64,000 nucleotides of DNA from an uncultured Erysipelotrichaceae bacterium. Its GTDB lineage: Bacteria > Bacillota_I > Bacilli_A > RFN20 > CAG-826. The notes under the pieces were generated by a model. That model searched no databases and was not told where the DNA came from. It worked only from the letters and a program-made list of their open reading frames with translations. The position numbers were made by a program, and so were the translations under genes. The stretch is taken from the NCBI GenBank assembly GCA_900316365.1, contig ONCO01000001.1, positions 1 to 64,000 of the forward strand, in the 5' to 3' direction. Shown here in pieces: positions 1 through 7,526 of the stretch; the first letter of the stretch is position 1, and the number at the start of each line of letters is the position of its first letter.

Positions 1-459
1 CGCGACGAGCCTGTCGACGATCGCCGCCCTCCTTCTGGAGAGCGAATAGAGCTGGGAATATAGGGATGATGCGGCGGTGAGCTTCCTCACGTCCCTCGTA
101 TATGCGACCTCCGCTATGACGCCGCAGTCGAGCGCGTCCGTCTTCGTCGGCCTGAGCCTGCTCTTCCTCACCTTCGCCGATTCCAGGGGCGATATTAGGT
201 GGACTTCCAGGCCATTCAGCTCCGCCCATCTGATCACGGGCTTGGAATAGACGCCGGTGGATTCCATGACCACCTTGGGTTTCCTTCCCGTCCTCCGCTC
301 AAGCGTTTCGGAGATCTCCTCCGCGGCCGCCATGCCGCTTCTGCTGTGCACCTCTTTAATCGGCTTGGACGATGGTTTGCCGAACGAGAGGTAGCCTTGG
401 CAATGGCTGCTTCCCTTCGACACGTCGAAGGCCAATATGGGCGCTTCCTTGTCTATCAT
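1..459 (-). CDS. IS110-family transposase, N-terminal part (cut by window edge)
   Basis: DEDD (RuvC-like) recombinase of the IS110 family, which excises and inserts its element as a circle with no terminal inverted repeats. The 153 visible residues align without gaps to residues 1-153 of the copy at 19054-20259. The catalytic acidic residues D12 (AFDVSKG), E66 (MESTGVYSKP), D108 and D111 (TKTDALDCG) are all present. The start at 459 is chosen because similarity to copy 2 becomes coding-like here. Further upstream the two copies differ by a 1-base indel, and the 66-codon frame that would extend copy 1 (656-456) ends just before this ATG. The serine domain lies outside the window. Whether this copy is functional cannot be judged. 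Confidence 0.85.
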   Translation of the reverse strand, partial: MIDKEAPILAFDVSKGSSHCQGYLSFGKPSSKPIKEVHSRSGMAAAEEISETLERRTGRKPKVVMESTGVYSKPVIRWAELNGLEVHLISPLESAKVRKSRLRPTKTDALDCGVIAEVAYTRDVRKLTAASSLYSQLYSLSRRRAAIVDRLVA

Positions 460-782
460 GTCAATAGACCTTCCTTCCTGGCATTTGGATCCTTCCCGTG
501 ATCCGCGTTCGTCCGTTGGCGTCGCTTTTTCCTAAGATGTACTCGCGATAACAGGATGTTTCGCATTAGGGTTAAACGCGCTCCTCCAAAGGCGCGGACC
601 GCGCATTTTTCGTTACGAACTGATGGCTCAAAAGGGGCCTCGCGCTGATCCGCCATTCCCCCTATATGCCTATAAAGGGAAAGCCGAGGCCATGGCCTCT
701 CTCCGGGAATCCAAGGAGGGATAATACCCTTGATATGGATTCTTTCTAGAGGGAGATCATATCCTCGGCTCTAAGTGTAGGA
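460..782 (-). ncRNA. Noncoding left end of IS110 copy 1; candidate bridge RNA region
   Basis: Conserved with 18731-19053 of copy 2 although it has no coding frame common to both. It contains the palindrome GAGGCCATGGCCTC (around 690-703) and GCGCGGACCGCGC (around 593-605), which can fold into hairpins. IS110-group elements are known to transcribe a structured bridge (seeker) RNA from the noncoding end upstream of the transposase, and its loops specify donor and target DNA. The block between the two palindromes is where the copies differ most (around 606-632), as expected for a guide loop. The role as bridge RNA is inference; its exact ends are not determinable by eye. Confidence 0.5.
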
Positions 783-808
783 AAAGGGGCCGCGATGAGC
801 GGTCCCTT
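783..808 (-). terminator. Terminator of dtxR-like gene
   Basis: On the minus strand, AAGGGACCGC and GCGGCCCCTT form a stem followed by TTTT. It lies 17 bases past the stop of the metal repressor. The IS110 copy begins right at the end of the T-tract. Confidence 0.75.
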
Positions 809-824
809 ATCCTTATTATTTATA

Positions 825-1193
825 TTATTTCTTAAGCGCGCGTTTTAAGGCCTGATAGGTCTCTTCGGAGAGGTCATGCTCAACCTTGCAGGCATCTTCC
901 ATGGCAATCTCTTTGGAGACGCCCAAGCGCAAGAAGGTCTCGGTAAGGACCTGATGCCTTTCATAGATGCGGATGGCTTCTTTCCTACCGGCTTCCGTCA
1001 TGATGAGCTCTTTGTTGTCACCGAAGGTGAGGTAGCCGCTTTCTTCGAGACGGTGCATGGCGATGGAGACCGAGGCGCGGGAAAAGCCGAGGCTATTCGC
1101 CACGTCGATCGCGCGGACTTTATTCTCGCCGCGTTCTTCCTCGAGCATGAGGATTCTTTCAAGATAGTCTTGGGCCGATTCAAACAATTCCAT
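825..1193 (-). CDS. DtxR/MntR-family metal-dependent transcriptional repressor
   Basis: Represses metal uptake or homeostasis genes when loaded with Mn or Fe. The 122 residues hold an N-terminal winged helix (about 1-65, with recognition helix around SRASVSIAMHRLEESGYL) and a dimerisation/metal domain (66-122); there is no SH3-like third domain, as in MntR. Metal ligands can be read off: D9, E12, H80, C102, E105, H106. The Cys at 102, rather than the Glu of B. subtilis MntR, is the DtxR/IdeR-like choice and leaves Fe versus Mn open. No Shine-Dalgarno precedes the ATG. A TTAAAT hexamer lies 6 bases upstream, and a 29-bp dyad overlaps it, suggesting autoregulation. Divergent from the lipid kinase gene. 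No metal transporter lies nearby, so the targets are unknown. Confidence 0.85.
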   Translation of the reverse strand: MELFESAQDYLERILMLEEERGENKVRAIDVANSLGFSRASVSIAMHRLEESGYLTFGDNKELIMTEAGRKEAIRIYERHQVLTETFLRLGVSKEIAMEDACKVEHDLSEETYQALKRALKK

Positions 1194-1195
1194 GA

Positions 1196-1224
1196 CATTA
1201 TTTAACTACGTGAAGTTAGTAATG
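1196..1224. promoter_or_regulatory. Dyad operator candidate between dtxR-like gene and lipid kinase
   Basis: CATTA-2-TAACT-6-AGTTA-1-TAATG is a near-symmetrical 29-bp dyad. It begins 2 bases upstream of the repressor's start codon and covers its likely -10 region. Its position and symmetry fit an autoregulatory site for a dimeric DtxR-family repressor. This is inference; no match to a known MntR or DtxR box is claimed. Confidence 0.5.
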
Positions 1225-1284
1225 GAAAGCATTTGTATCTCCGCTTTTATCGACACATATTCCTGCGGGCGGTAAACTAGTTAC

Positions 1285-2136
1285 ATGAATAGGGCGCTTC
1301 TCCTCGTCAGCGGTAACGCCGGGCGCGGTTTATTTGCAAAACACGGCAAGGATATGCTTAAGCGGCTACATCCGCTTTTCTCATACCTTGAAGTGGTGGA
1401 AAGCTTTGACCTATTAGAGGCAGAAAAGCTCGTCAAAGATAAAAGCCAAGAGATCGATACCTTGATCGTCGTCGGGGGCGATGGCTCTTTCTATAACGTC
1501 ATCAATTGGCTGTCCAAAGAAAAGAAGAAACCAACCCTAGCCTATATCAATGGCGGCACGATGGGGGATGTTGGCAAGAACTTCGGCATCTCTAAAAACT
1601 ACAAGAAAGCCATCAGACTTATAGAACAAGGAAAAGTCACTTCTTTTGACGTAGTCAAAGCGGGCGATAAGGTCTTTGCCTATATGGCGGCCGTCGGGGC
1701 TTATAGCGATGTTGCCTATAAGACCGAAAGGCGTAAGAAAAAGGCCTTCGGCATCCTCTCTTATTACTTCAAGTCCATCCGCGAGGCCTTCCATAAGCAA
1801 AACGTCAGCGTGAGCGTCACCACCGATGATGGAATAGTCGAGACCAAAGTCCCATTCTTACTCATCCTTAATGGGGCGAATGTCGGTGGTTTCCGCATCA
1901 ACAAGGATGGCTCTATTAACGATGGGAAGATGGAGATATATCTCCCTAAGCCAGGCTTATTCAATGGCCTTATCCCTTTCTTCCTTTCGCCTAAAAAGGT
2001 CAAAAGGGTTTCAACTTCTAAAGCCCATATCCATATCGATGGCGATTTGACTTGGTGCTTCGACGGAGAAGAGGCCATTAAAGGCGATATCGATGTCGAG
2101 ATATTGCCGTCATTATTTAAGATTTACTCGGAGTGA
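1285..2136 (+). CDS. Diacylglycerol kinase-family lipid kinase
   Basis: Probably phosphorylates diacylglycerol or a related lipid with ATP, recycling lipid at the cytoplasmic face of the membrane. The 283 residues match the DagK/YegS/sphingosine-kinase catalytic fold: the nucleotide loop [15 protein letters not shown] near residue 60 and the second conserved motif [13 protein letters not shown] near 90. The C-terminal half is the usual beta-sandwich with an FDGE motif ([10 protein letters not shown]). No ribosome-binding site is visible. TAAACT sits 6 bases before the ATG, so the mRNA is probably leaderless. The stop is followed after 2 bases by the macro-domain gene, so the two are likely cotranscribed. 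The true substrate cannot be told from sequence. Confidence 0.8.
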   Translation: MNRALLLVSGNAGRGLFAKHGKDMLKRLHPLFSYLEVVESFDLLEAEKLVKDKSQEIDTLIVVGGDGSFYNVINWLSKEKKKPTLAYINGGTMGDVGKNFGISKNYKKAIRLIEQGKVTSFDVVKAGDKVFAYMAAVGAYSDVAYKTERRKKKAFGILSYYFKSIREAFHKQNVSVSVTTDDGIVETKVPFLLILNGANVGGFRINKDGSINDGKMEIYLPKPGLFNGLIPFFLSPKKVKRVSTSKAHIHIDGDLTWCFDGEEAIKGDIDVEILPSLFKIYSE

Positions 2137-2138
2137 TT

Positions 2139-2651
2139 ATGGAAATTGAAGCTCTATTGATGGATATCACCAAGATCGGTGAAAAGGCCGATGTTATCGT
2201 TAACGCGGCGAATGAATCTCTTTTAGGCGGTGGGGGAGTCGATGGAGCGATCCATTATGCCGCCGGGCCGGGATTACTCGAGGAATGTAGAACCTTACAT
2301 GGCTGCCGCCCTGGCGAAGCCAAGGCCAGTAAAGCCTACCGCTTAAAGAACAAATACATCATCCATACGGTTGGGCCTCGTTATTACGTTGACCCAAACA
2401 GAGAGGAGACGTTAACCAACGCTTATCTAAATTCCCTTAAGCTCGCGGACTCTCTAGGTATGGAAAGCATTGCTTTCCCGTCTTTATCTACCGGGGCTTT
2501 TGGCTACCCAATAGAAGAGGCGGCAGAAGTCTGCGCGAAGGTCTTAACTACCTATCAGGCGAAGCACCTTAAACGTGCTTATATGTGCATCTATCCCCAT
2601 GAGGACGACCTAGCAATCTATCAAGCGGCGTTCCGAAAATATCAAAACTAA
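2139..2651 (+). CDS. Macro-domain ADP-ribose / O-acetyl-ADP-ribose hydrolase (YmdB-like)
   Basis: A 170-residue single macro domain. It binds ADP-ribose and in this family usually removes ADP-ribose from acidic side chains or deacetylates O-acetyl-ADP-ribose, the sirtuin by-product. Seen: the signature [20 protein letters not shown] near residues 19-38, [10 protein letters not shown] near 80, and the second binding loop [17 protein letters not shown] near 118. ATG 2139 is chosen over an upstream GTG at 2133 because the GGAG ending at 2133 then sits at a normal distance. It follows the lipid kinase directly. A sirtuin (33397) is encoded elsewhere in this window, so a shared NAD-metabolite cycle is plausible, but the genes are not linked. 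Confidence 0.88.
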   Translation: MEIEALLMDITKIGEKADVIVNAANESLLGGGGVDGAIHYAAGPGLLEECRTLHGCRPGEAKASKAYRLKNKYIIHTVGPRYYVDPNREETLTNAYLNSLKLADSLGMESIAFPSLSTGAFGYPIEEAAEVCAKVLTTYQAKHLKRAYMCIYPHEDDLAIYQAAFRKYQN

Positions 2652-2686
2652 AGGCTCCATCGCTTCTTAAAGCGTCAATTTTATGG

Positions 2687-2710
2687 TATAGTCTCGCATA
2701 GAACGGAGAA
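2687..2710 (+). promoter_or_regulatory. Promoter -10 and ribosome site for the first CorC-like gene
   Basis: TATAGT (2687-2692) followed by GGAGAA (2705-2710), 5 bases before the TTG start at 2716. The ribosome site supports this TTG as start; no in-frame ATG lies nearby. Confidence 0.5.
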
Positions 2711-2715
2711 TCAAT

Positions 2716-3735
2716 TTGGACCCTCTAAGTATTGTGGCGCTCATCGTAATCATCTTGTCCCTCTTCATGAGCGCCTTCTATTCCGGGACTGAGACGGCAT
2801 TCACATCTCTTAATAAATACAAATATAAGGTCATGGCGGATGATGGCTCTAAGCTATCGAAGCTGATCCTTTGGCTATACGAGCATTATGAGACCACGAT
2901 TATCGCGGTCTTAATCGGCAATAGCATTTTCAACGTCGCCTTATCGACCCTTGCTTCCGTTTTAGCCCTCCATTTCTTCTCCGCCTTTATCTCCGATAGC
3001 CTTATCTCTTTATTAACCTCCATCGCGGTTACCTTGGTGGTCTATCTTTTTGGTGAGACCCTCCCAAAGGTCATCGCCAAAAGAATTCCTGACGGACTTG
3101 CGAGGATCAACGCCATCCCGATGGCTTTCTTCGTCATCCTCTTCTATCCGTTAACGATGGTCTTTAGCTTCTTTAACTTCTTGGTTAAGGCTATCTTCCG
3201 CGATAAGATTCCGCCTGAATTAACCCAGGAAGACTTCCAGAACGTTGTCGTCCAAAGCGAAAAGCAAGGCGTCTTCGAAGACAATGAATCCGACATTATC
3301 CAAGCTTCGCTTGAATTCGCGGATACCTCCGTCAAAGAGGTCCTCACCCCGAAGAGCCGCATGTTCATGATTGACGCGAAGGGATTAACCAAACCTCAGT
3401 TATTGGAAATCTTGAAGAACACCAACTATTCCCGTATCCCGGTCTATTACGAGAGTAAGGATAGGATCATCGGCATCTTGATCGTTAAGAATTACCTTAA
3501 CGCTTATTTCAATGACCATAACGTCTCCTTCTTCAGCACCCTCCAGAAGCCATATTTCATTTCGCCTCGCATCATGATCGACGACTTAATCGAAGGCTTC
3601 CGCAACAACAAAACCCAGATTGCCATCGTCAGGAAAGAAGACAAAGTCCTTGGCATGGTTACCACCGAAGACGTACTTGAGGAATTGGTCGGCAAAATCG
3701 CTGAATCGACGAAAGACGAGGAGGGCAAAAGATGA
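2716..3735 (+). CDS. CNNM/HlyC-CorC-family membrane protein (DUF21 + CBS)
   Basis: A 339-residue integral membrane protein of the CNNM/CorB/HlyC family, linked to Mg2+ or other divalent-cation efflux or homeostasis. The N-terminal DUF21 transmembrane domain spans about residues 1-180 with four hydrophobic segments and the SAFYSGTETAFTSLN motif. A tandem CBS pair follows (about 205-325; VKEVLTPKSRMFMID, VLGMVTTEDVLEELVG). There is no C-terminal CorC_HlyC domain, unlike the next gene. It starts with TTG and overlaps the next gene by 4 bases (ATGA), so the two are translationally coupled and may form a heteromer. Confidence 0.85.
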   Translation: MDPLSIVALIVIILSLFMSAFYSGTETAFTSLNKYKYKVMADDGSKLSKLILWLYEHYETTIIAVLIGNSIFNVALSTLASVLALHFFSAFISDSLISLLTSIAVTLVVYLFGETLPKVIAKRIPDGLARINAIPMAFFVILFYPLTMVFSFFNFLVKAIFRDKIPPELTQEDFQNVVVQSEKQGVFEDNESDIIQASLEFADTSVKEVLTPKSRMFMIDAKGLTKPQLLEILKNTNYSRIPVYYESKDRIIGILIVKNYLNAYFNDHNVSFFSTLQKPYFISPRIMIDDLIEGFRNNKTQIAIVRKEDKVLGMVTTEDVLEELVGKIAESTKDEEGKR

Positions 3736-5021
3736 AGACTGTTGCTTATATCATTGCCATCTGCGTTTTGCTCCTTTTCTGCGCCTTCTTCGCGATGGCT
3801 GACACGGTTTATACCACCGTCAATAGACTCCGTTTGGAGAAGAAAGCCAAAGCCGGCTCTAAGGTTGCTAAAGCTGCCTTACGCCTCGCGGATGATTACG
3901 AAAAGACCATCGCGACCATCCTCTTTGGTAACGACCTCGCTTCCTTGATTGCCCCAGTCATCGGCACCCTTCTGGCGTATCAAATCTGGGGTGCGGATAA
4001 CTCGATGGCCCCGACTTATATGTCGATTATCCTTATCCTTTCCGTTTTGCTCTTTGGCGAAATCATGCCTAAGGCCTTCGGTAAGATCTATAGCTATCAG
4101 TTGTCATTGGCCTTTGTTTATCCAATCCGCTTCTTCCAGATCATCTTCTTCCCATTCGTCTTCGTCACCGCGAAGATCGCCGAATTCTTGGCTAAGCCAT
4201 TCGGTCCTAAGAAAGCGGTGGATGATGAAGCCGCAAGCGAGGAGATGCTCCTTACCATGATCGATGAGATTGAGGACGAAGGCATCATCGATGAATCTAA
4301 GTCTACGTTGTTACAAAGATCCATCGGCTTCAAAGACACGACGGTTGAAGAGATTATGACCCCTCGCGTCGATATCGTTGGCTATAACACCGAGCATGAC
4401 TTCAATGCCTGGGTCAAAGAACCTGGGGCCTTACGTCATTCCCGCATCATCGTCTATAACCAGTTCTTCGATAGAATCATCGGCTATATCCCAACCAAGT
4501 CGTTGCTTAAAGCGATGCTCACGAACGAAAAGAAGCTTGATTATAAGTCCTTGCTCCTCCCTATCCTCGCCGTTCCAAGCACGATGGAGGTTTCCAGCGT
4601 TCTTAAGTTGATGAAGAAGAGCCATCACCATATCGCCGTCGTCAAAGACGAATATGGCGGAACCGATGGCATCTTGACCCTTGAGGATATCCTTGAGGAA
4701 CTTGTCGGCGAGCTCTATGACGAATCGGAGACCATCCACCTTGATGTTGTTCCAACCAAGAAACGCAATCTCTTCTTAGTCTCTGGCAAGATGGGCATCC
4801 ATGACTTCTTCGACCGTTTCAACATGGACCAGGACAAGGTAGACGAAGACTATAACACCGTCTCCGGCTGGGTCATCGATAAGCTTGGCCGTTTCGCAGT
4901 GGTAGGGGACTCTTTCTCCTACGGTCGCGTCGACGTCGAAGTCAAAAAGACGACCGAGTATACGGTCAAGGAACTCGAAGTCAAATATCACCCAAGACGC
5001 AAGATAAAAGACGACGAATGA
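3732..5021 (+). CDS. CNNM/HlyC-CorC-family membrane protein (DUF21 + CBS + CorC_HlyC)
   Basis: A 429-residue paralogue of the preceding gene with the full family architecture: DUF21 membrane domain (about 1-180), a CBS pair (about 200-330, VEEIMTPRVDIVGYN and HHHIAVVKDEYGGTDGILTLEDILEELVGELYD split over the second repeat) and the C-terminal CorC_HlyC transporter-associated domain (about 345-425, with DYNTVSGWVIDKLGRF). The family acts in divalent-cation transport; some members are called haemolysins, but that label is historical. It starts inside the stop of the upstream gene. It ends at a bidirectional terminator shared with the convergent guanylate kinase gene. Confidence 0.88.
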   Translation: MKTVAYIIAICVLLLFCAFFAMADTVYTTVNRLRLEKKAKAGSKVAKAALRLADDYEKTIATILFGNDLASLIAPVIGTLLAYQIWGADNSMAPTYMSIILILSVLLFGEIMPKAFGKIYSYQLSLAFVYPIRFFQIIFFPFVFVTAKIAEFLAKPFGPKKAVDDEAASEEMLLTMIDEIEDEGIIDESKSTLLQRSIGFKDTTVEEIMTPRVDIVGYNTEHDFNAWVKEPGALRHSRIIVYNQFFDRIIGYIPTKSLLKAMLTNEKKLDYKSLLLPILAVPSTMEVSSVLKLMKKSHHHIAVVKDEYGGTDGILTLEDILEELVGELYDESETIHLDVVPTKKRNLFLVSGKMGIHDFFDRFNMDQDKVDEDYNTVSGWVIDKLGRFAVVGDSFSYGRVDVEVKKTTEYTVKELEVKYHPRRKIKDDE

Positions 5022-5025
5022 AAAT

Positions 5026-5058
5026 AGGCCTCACTATTTGCGTGAGGCCTTCTTTTTT
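5026..5058. terminator. Bidirectional terminator between corC-like gene and gmk
   Basis: AGGCCTCAC, a 7-base loop, then GTGAGGCCT and TCTTTTTT on the plus strand; A-rich sequence on the other side gives a U-run for the minus direction. The hairpin overlaps the last codons of gmk. Confidence 0.9.
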
Positions 5059-5585
5059 AACGCTTCTATATAGGTGGTATAGACGAGGTTAGCGATCTCT
5101 TCGATGCTTTTACCTTCGGTAGCGATCTCATAGTCGGTATGTCCGATGGCTTCCTTAGAGAAGGCCACGCGGTCATTGACGATACGTTTTTCGATCGCTT
5201 CTTTGGCATCGCCTCTAATGCCCATTCTCTCTCTTCTGGTTTCTTCTTCCGCGGTGAGGAGGAAGGTGATGAGGCTTGGGTCATTGAGGGATTGGAATTT
5301 CTTTAAGCCATTTGGGTCAAGGATGACGACTTTGTCTTTGGCGATCTCTTTTTTCGAGCAGCCATAGTAGTTGCCATTATAGAGGGTATTCTCGATGAGT
5401 TTCCCTTCGTCCCAGAGGCGTTGGAATGTTTCTTTCGTGACGAAATGATAGTCAACCCCATCGACCTCGCTTGGGCGGATAGGCCTGGAGGTATGGGTGA
5501 TGGCTTTCTTCATGCCGAATTTGGACAGCAAGACTTTCGCGACTTCCGTTTTGCCTGAAGCCGAGGCGCCGATTAAAAGAATCAT
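5034..5585 (-). CDS. gmk: Guanylate kinase (short form)
   Basis: Phosphorylates GMP to GDP with ATP. The 183 residues begin with the P-loop LLIGASASGKTEVAK. The GMP-binding segment follows (THTSRPIRPSEVDGVDYHFV, near residues 31-50), then the lid region with RRERMGIRG. It is a little shorter than typical Gmk (about 205), so another nucleoside-monophosphate-kinase-like role is possible. I place the start at 5585, not at the longer in-frame ATG 5603. A perfect TATAAT (5593-5598 on the complement) lies 7 bases before 5585 and would fall inside the longer reading. No Shine-Dalgarno is present, so translation is probably leaderless. Convergent with the CorC gene. Confidence 0.75.
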   Translation of the reverse strand: MILLIGASASGKTEVAKVLLSKFGMKKAITHTSRPIRPSEVDGVDYHFVTKETFQRLWDEGKLIENTLYNGNYYGCSKKEIAKDKVVILDPNGLKKFQSLNDPSLITFLLTAEEETRRERMGIRGDAKEAIEKRIVNDRVAFSKEAIGHTDYEIATEGKSIEEIANLVYTTYIEALKKKASRK

Positions 5586-5671
5586 ATGGCTGATTATAAG
5601 CAATTTATCGCCATATTTGGGAGATTTTTATACAGTATCAAAAATCTTTTCGATGCAAGAGTCGATTTCCT

Positions 5672-5693
5672 TACTACTTCCTAAGTAGGAGGG
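5672..5693 (+). promoter_or_regulatory. Leader hairpin overlapping the ribosome site of the Tad-like locus
   Basis: CTACTT-CCT-AAGTAG forms a 6-bp stem, and an upstream CCT can pair with the AGG of the AGGAGGG ribosome site, so translation start could be controlled by folding. An almost identical 22-base segment precedes the gene at 40815. Confidence 0.35.
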
Positions 5694-5698
5694 CCCAT

Positions 5699-6049
5699 AT
5701 GGAAATTGAGCTGCTAAACGTTTCTATGAGCACGAAGGAACTCGTCGGATACGTCAAAAGTATCTACCGTTCGGCTTTGCTAGATCTCGGTCGGAGTCCT
5801 GATTCGCATATCTACGAACTAGGGGAACAGGATTTCTATTTAAGCAAGGAGCAGGAGAGGAGTAGGAAGAAGCTAGAGGAGATAGCTCTTTTCTATGCCT
5901 CTTTACCTAAATTCGAAGGCGAGATCTTCATCAATGATTGCCTCGAGTCCGGGCGTCATTATAGGTATTGGTATCTTGGGGGCGCGGGCGTGAAGAATTA
6001 CCAACGTTCCAAGAAGAACCTCTTCCTTAAGCTTAGGGAGGCTTTCTGA
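5699..6049 (+). CDS. Hypothetical protein, first gene of Tad-like locus
   Basis: A 116-residue soluble protein with no membrane segment and no family I recognise. It is rich in charged residues and has a helical middle (KEQERSRKKLEEIALFYASL) and an aromatic stretch (RHYRYWYLGG). It starts 6 bases after AGGAGGG and ends with TGATG, so its stop overlaps the start of the lipoprotein gene. It is the first gene of a tightly packed run that leads to the TadA/TadB/TadC genes. The position suggests a regulator or cytoplasmic accessory of the pilus, but nothing in the sequence proves this. Confidence 0.7.
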   Translation: MEIELLNVSMSTKELVGYVKSIYRSALLDLGRSPDSHIYELGEQDFYLSKEQERSRKKLEEIALFYASLPKFEGEIFINDCLESGRHYRYWYLGGAGVKNYQRSKKNLFLKLREAF

Positions 6050-7134
6050 TGAAGAAGCGATTTCGGGCTTTTCTTTTTCTTCCTGCCCTTACTTGTTTTT
6101 CTCTTGCCTCGTGCGGTTCTAAGACGGAAGAGGAAAGATGCTCCTACCTCCATGAGCTCGCGAAGCCATCGGCCATAGATACCACCAACGAACTAGGCTC
6201 CTTCTCTGGCGGTAACTTAGGTCCGTTAATCAAGGGGCAGCTCTTCTCAACCACGATTGATTTCCAGGCTTCAAGCGCGGGCGCCTTTATCTTTGAAACC
6301 TACTTCGTAGTAGGTAGCAAAAGAACAAGGGTAGGGGGCTCTTCCTTCAGCGAGACCTATTACGCTTCATCGCTTAAAAAGAGCTATACGATCGAAGTTC
6401 CGTCTTCTTTGCTTAATTCCGATGATGGGGGCAAGTTCGAAGTCAAAGTTCGCAAGACCAGCGGCACGAATGCGAATAAGAGCTATTCCTGGAGCGTAAA
6501 CGTCCCTTTGGGCAAAACCGGGGAGATAGCGACGTATGATTGCAAAGAGAGTGTAAGTTTCCCTTCCTATTACTTTTATTGGAGCAGCCCGAATCATTTG
6601 ACTCCCTATTCTTTAAACGTCTCAATCGATGCTTCAGAGAGCAGGAAGCTCCTATACAAGGAACAAGATAACGACGCCTACGATTACATATTGATGTCTG
6701 CTCCGGCCGTCTACATCGATTATAGAGGCAAAGGCACGGCCTCCTTTGAGGCGGAACTATGGCTATTCGACCACTTTGAGGATTTCCCTTTAGCTAAAAC
6801 TGGCAACCATATCGCCATCCCCATGAAAAGCGTTTATGTCTATGGTGGCGGCATCCATCTTTTAAGGTGCAGCGACACTTACTGTTATAGCCGCGTAAAC
6901 CTGGAGATGAGGAAACCAGGCGATATCAGGGATAACGATATCGTCTCGAATAACATCTTCTTACCTATAGGTAAGGGCAGGGTGAATGAGAAATATAATT
7001 TCTCCCTCCATATCCTCAATATCGGACCCCTTAAATGCGGCGTTCTTATTCCTGGATTTTTCTTACGTCACAAAGAGCATTACGGGAACCCCTTCTATGG
7101 GGAATACACCCTTAAATGCGGTTTGGGGGAATAG
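6049..7134 (+). CDS. Lipoprotein of the Tad-like locus
   Basis: A 361-residue exported lipoprotein. The signal peptide (MKKRFRAFLFLPALTCFSLASCG) ends in a lipobox with Cys about residue 22, so it would be anchored on the outer face of the cell membrane. The rest is beta-rich with repeated short hydrophobic strands and a few Cys (CGLGE at the end). No known domain recognised. It overlaps the upstream gene by 1 base and is followed after 2 bases by a pseudopilin-like gene. In a cell with no outer membrane, a lipoprotein could act as the surface partner or adhesin of the pilus; that role is inferred only from context. Confidence 0.75.
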   Translation: MKKRFRAFLFLPALTCFSLASCGSKTEEERCSYLHELAKPSAIDTTNELGSFSGGNLGPLIKGQLFSTTIDFQASSAGAFIFETYFVVGSKRTRVGGSSFSETYYASSLKKSYTIEVPSSLLNSDDGGKFEVKVRKTSGTNANKSYSWSVNVPLGKTGEIATYDCKESVSFPSYYFYWSSPNHLTPYSLNVSIDASESRKLLYKEQDNDAYDYILMSAPAVYIDYRGKGTASFEAELWLFDHFEDFPLAKTGNHIAIPMKSVYVYGGGIHLLRCSDTYCYSRVNLEMRKPGDIRDNDIVSNNIFLPIGKGRVNEKYNFSLHILNIGPLKCGVLIPGFFLRHKEHYGNPFYGEYTLKCGLGE

Positions 7135-7136
7135 AG

Positions 7137-7526
7137 ATGGAGAACATGTTCCTTTGGAGTCTGATCCTTATCTTCTCGGTCCTCTCCTTCAACTTCAATT
7201 TCACCCTTTCCGGGGTCAATAGGGCCTTCTTGGGTCTATTTAAGGCCATCCCGATGAATAACGTCATGGCCTTCGAAAGCTATGGCGATAGGACGATTCC
7301 TTATTTCGATGAGGCAAGCCTAGAGGCGGCATCTAGAGCTTATGTCGCGGAGAGTCTTAGCCCTTATGGAGTTAAGGCTGATCTTTCCTTTAAGTATCGG
7401 ACCATCGCTCCATTAAAGGGGAGTCGGCATAACTACGTCTCCGTGACTATGAAGAGCGATCTTGGCCTCTATGGCGAATTCACCAAGAGCCTACATTTTT
7501 CAATCGAGGCAAGCGGACATGAATGA
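7137..7526 (+). CDS. TadE/pseudopilin-like single-TM protein
   Basis: A 129-residue protein with one N-terminal hydrophobic segment (about residues 4-25) followed by a soluble domain. This is the layout of TadE/TadF-type pseudopilins, but sequence similarity is not obvious. The start ATG 7137 sits 2 bases after the previous stop; GGGGGA upstream may serve as ribosome site. Its 3' end overlaps the TadA gene by 8 bases. No classical prepilin cleavage motif (G followed by F/M and E at +5) is visible. Minor pilin or a membrane assembly factor are both possible. Confidence 0.6.
   Translation: MENMFLWSLILIFSVLSFNFNFTLSGVNRAFLGLFKAIPMNNVMAFESYGDRTIPYFDEASLEAASRAYVAESLSPYGVKADLSFKYRTIAPLKGSRHNYVSVTMKSDLGLYGEFTKSLHFSIEASGHE

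Larger units (their letters stand above)
1..784 (-). mobile_element. IS110-family element, copy 1 (left part only)
   Basis: Seen: read on the minus strand from 784 down to 1, this stretch aligns along its whole length with 18729-19512 of the second copy. That includes about 320 noncoding bases (784-460) and the first 153 codons of the transposase. The element is cut by the window edge, so its right end is unknown. The left boundary is where similarity to copy 2 begins, at TTTTCCTACACTTAGAGCC, directly behind the T-tract of the dtxR terminator. The two copies are clearly related but diverged, so they are not products of one recent transposition. They lie in opposite orientation about 18 kb apart. 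Confidence 0.85.

Noticed and set aside
456-656. 66-codon minus-strand frame upstream of the IS110 transposase
   Set aside because: It is not conserved as protein in the second copy (1-base indel); it belongs to the noncoding end of the element.
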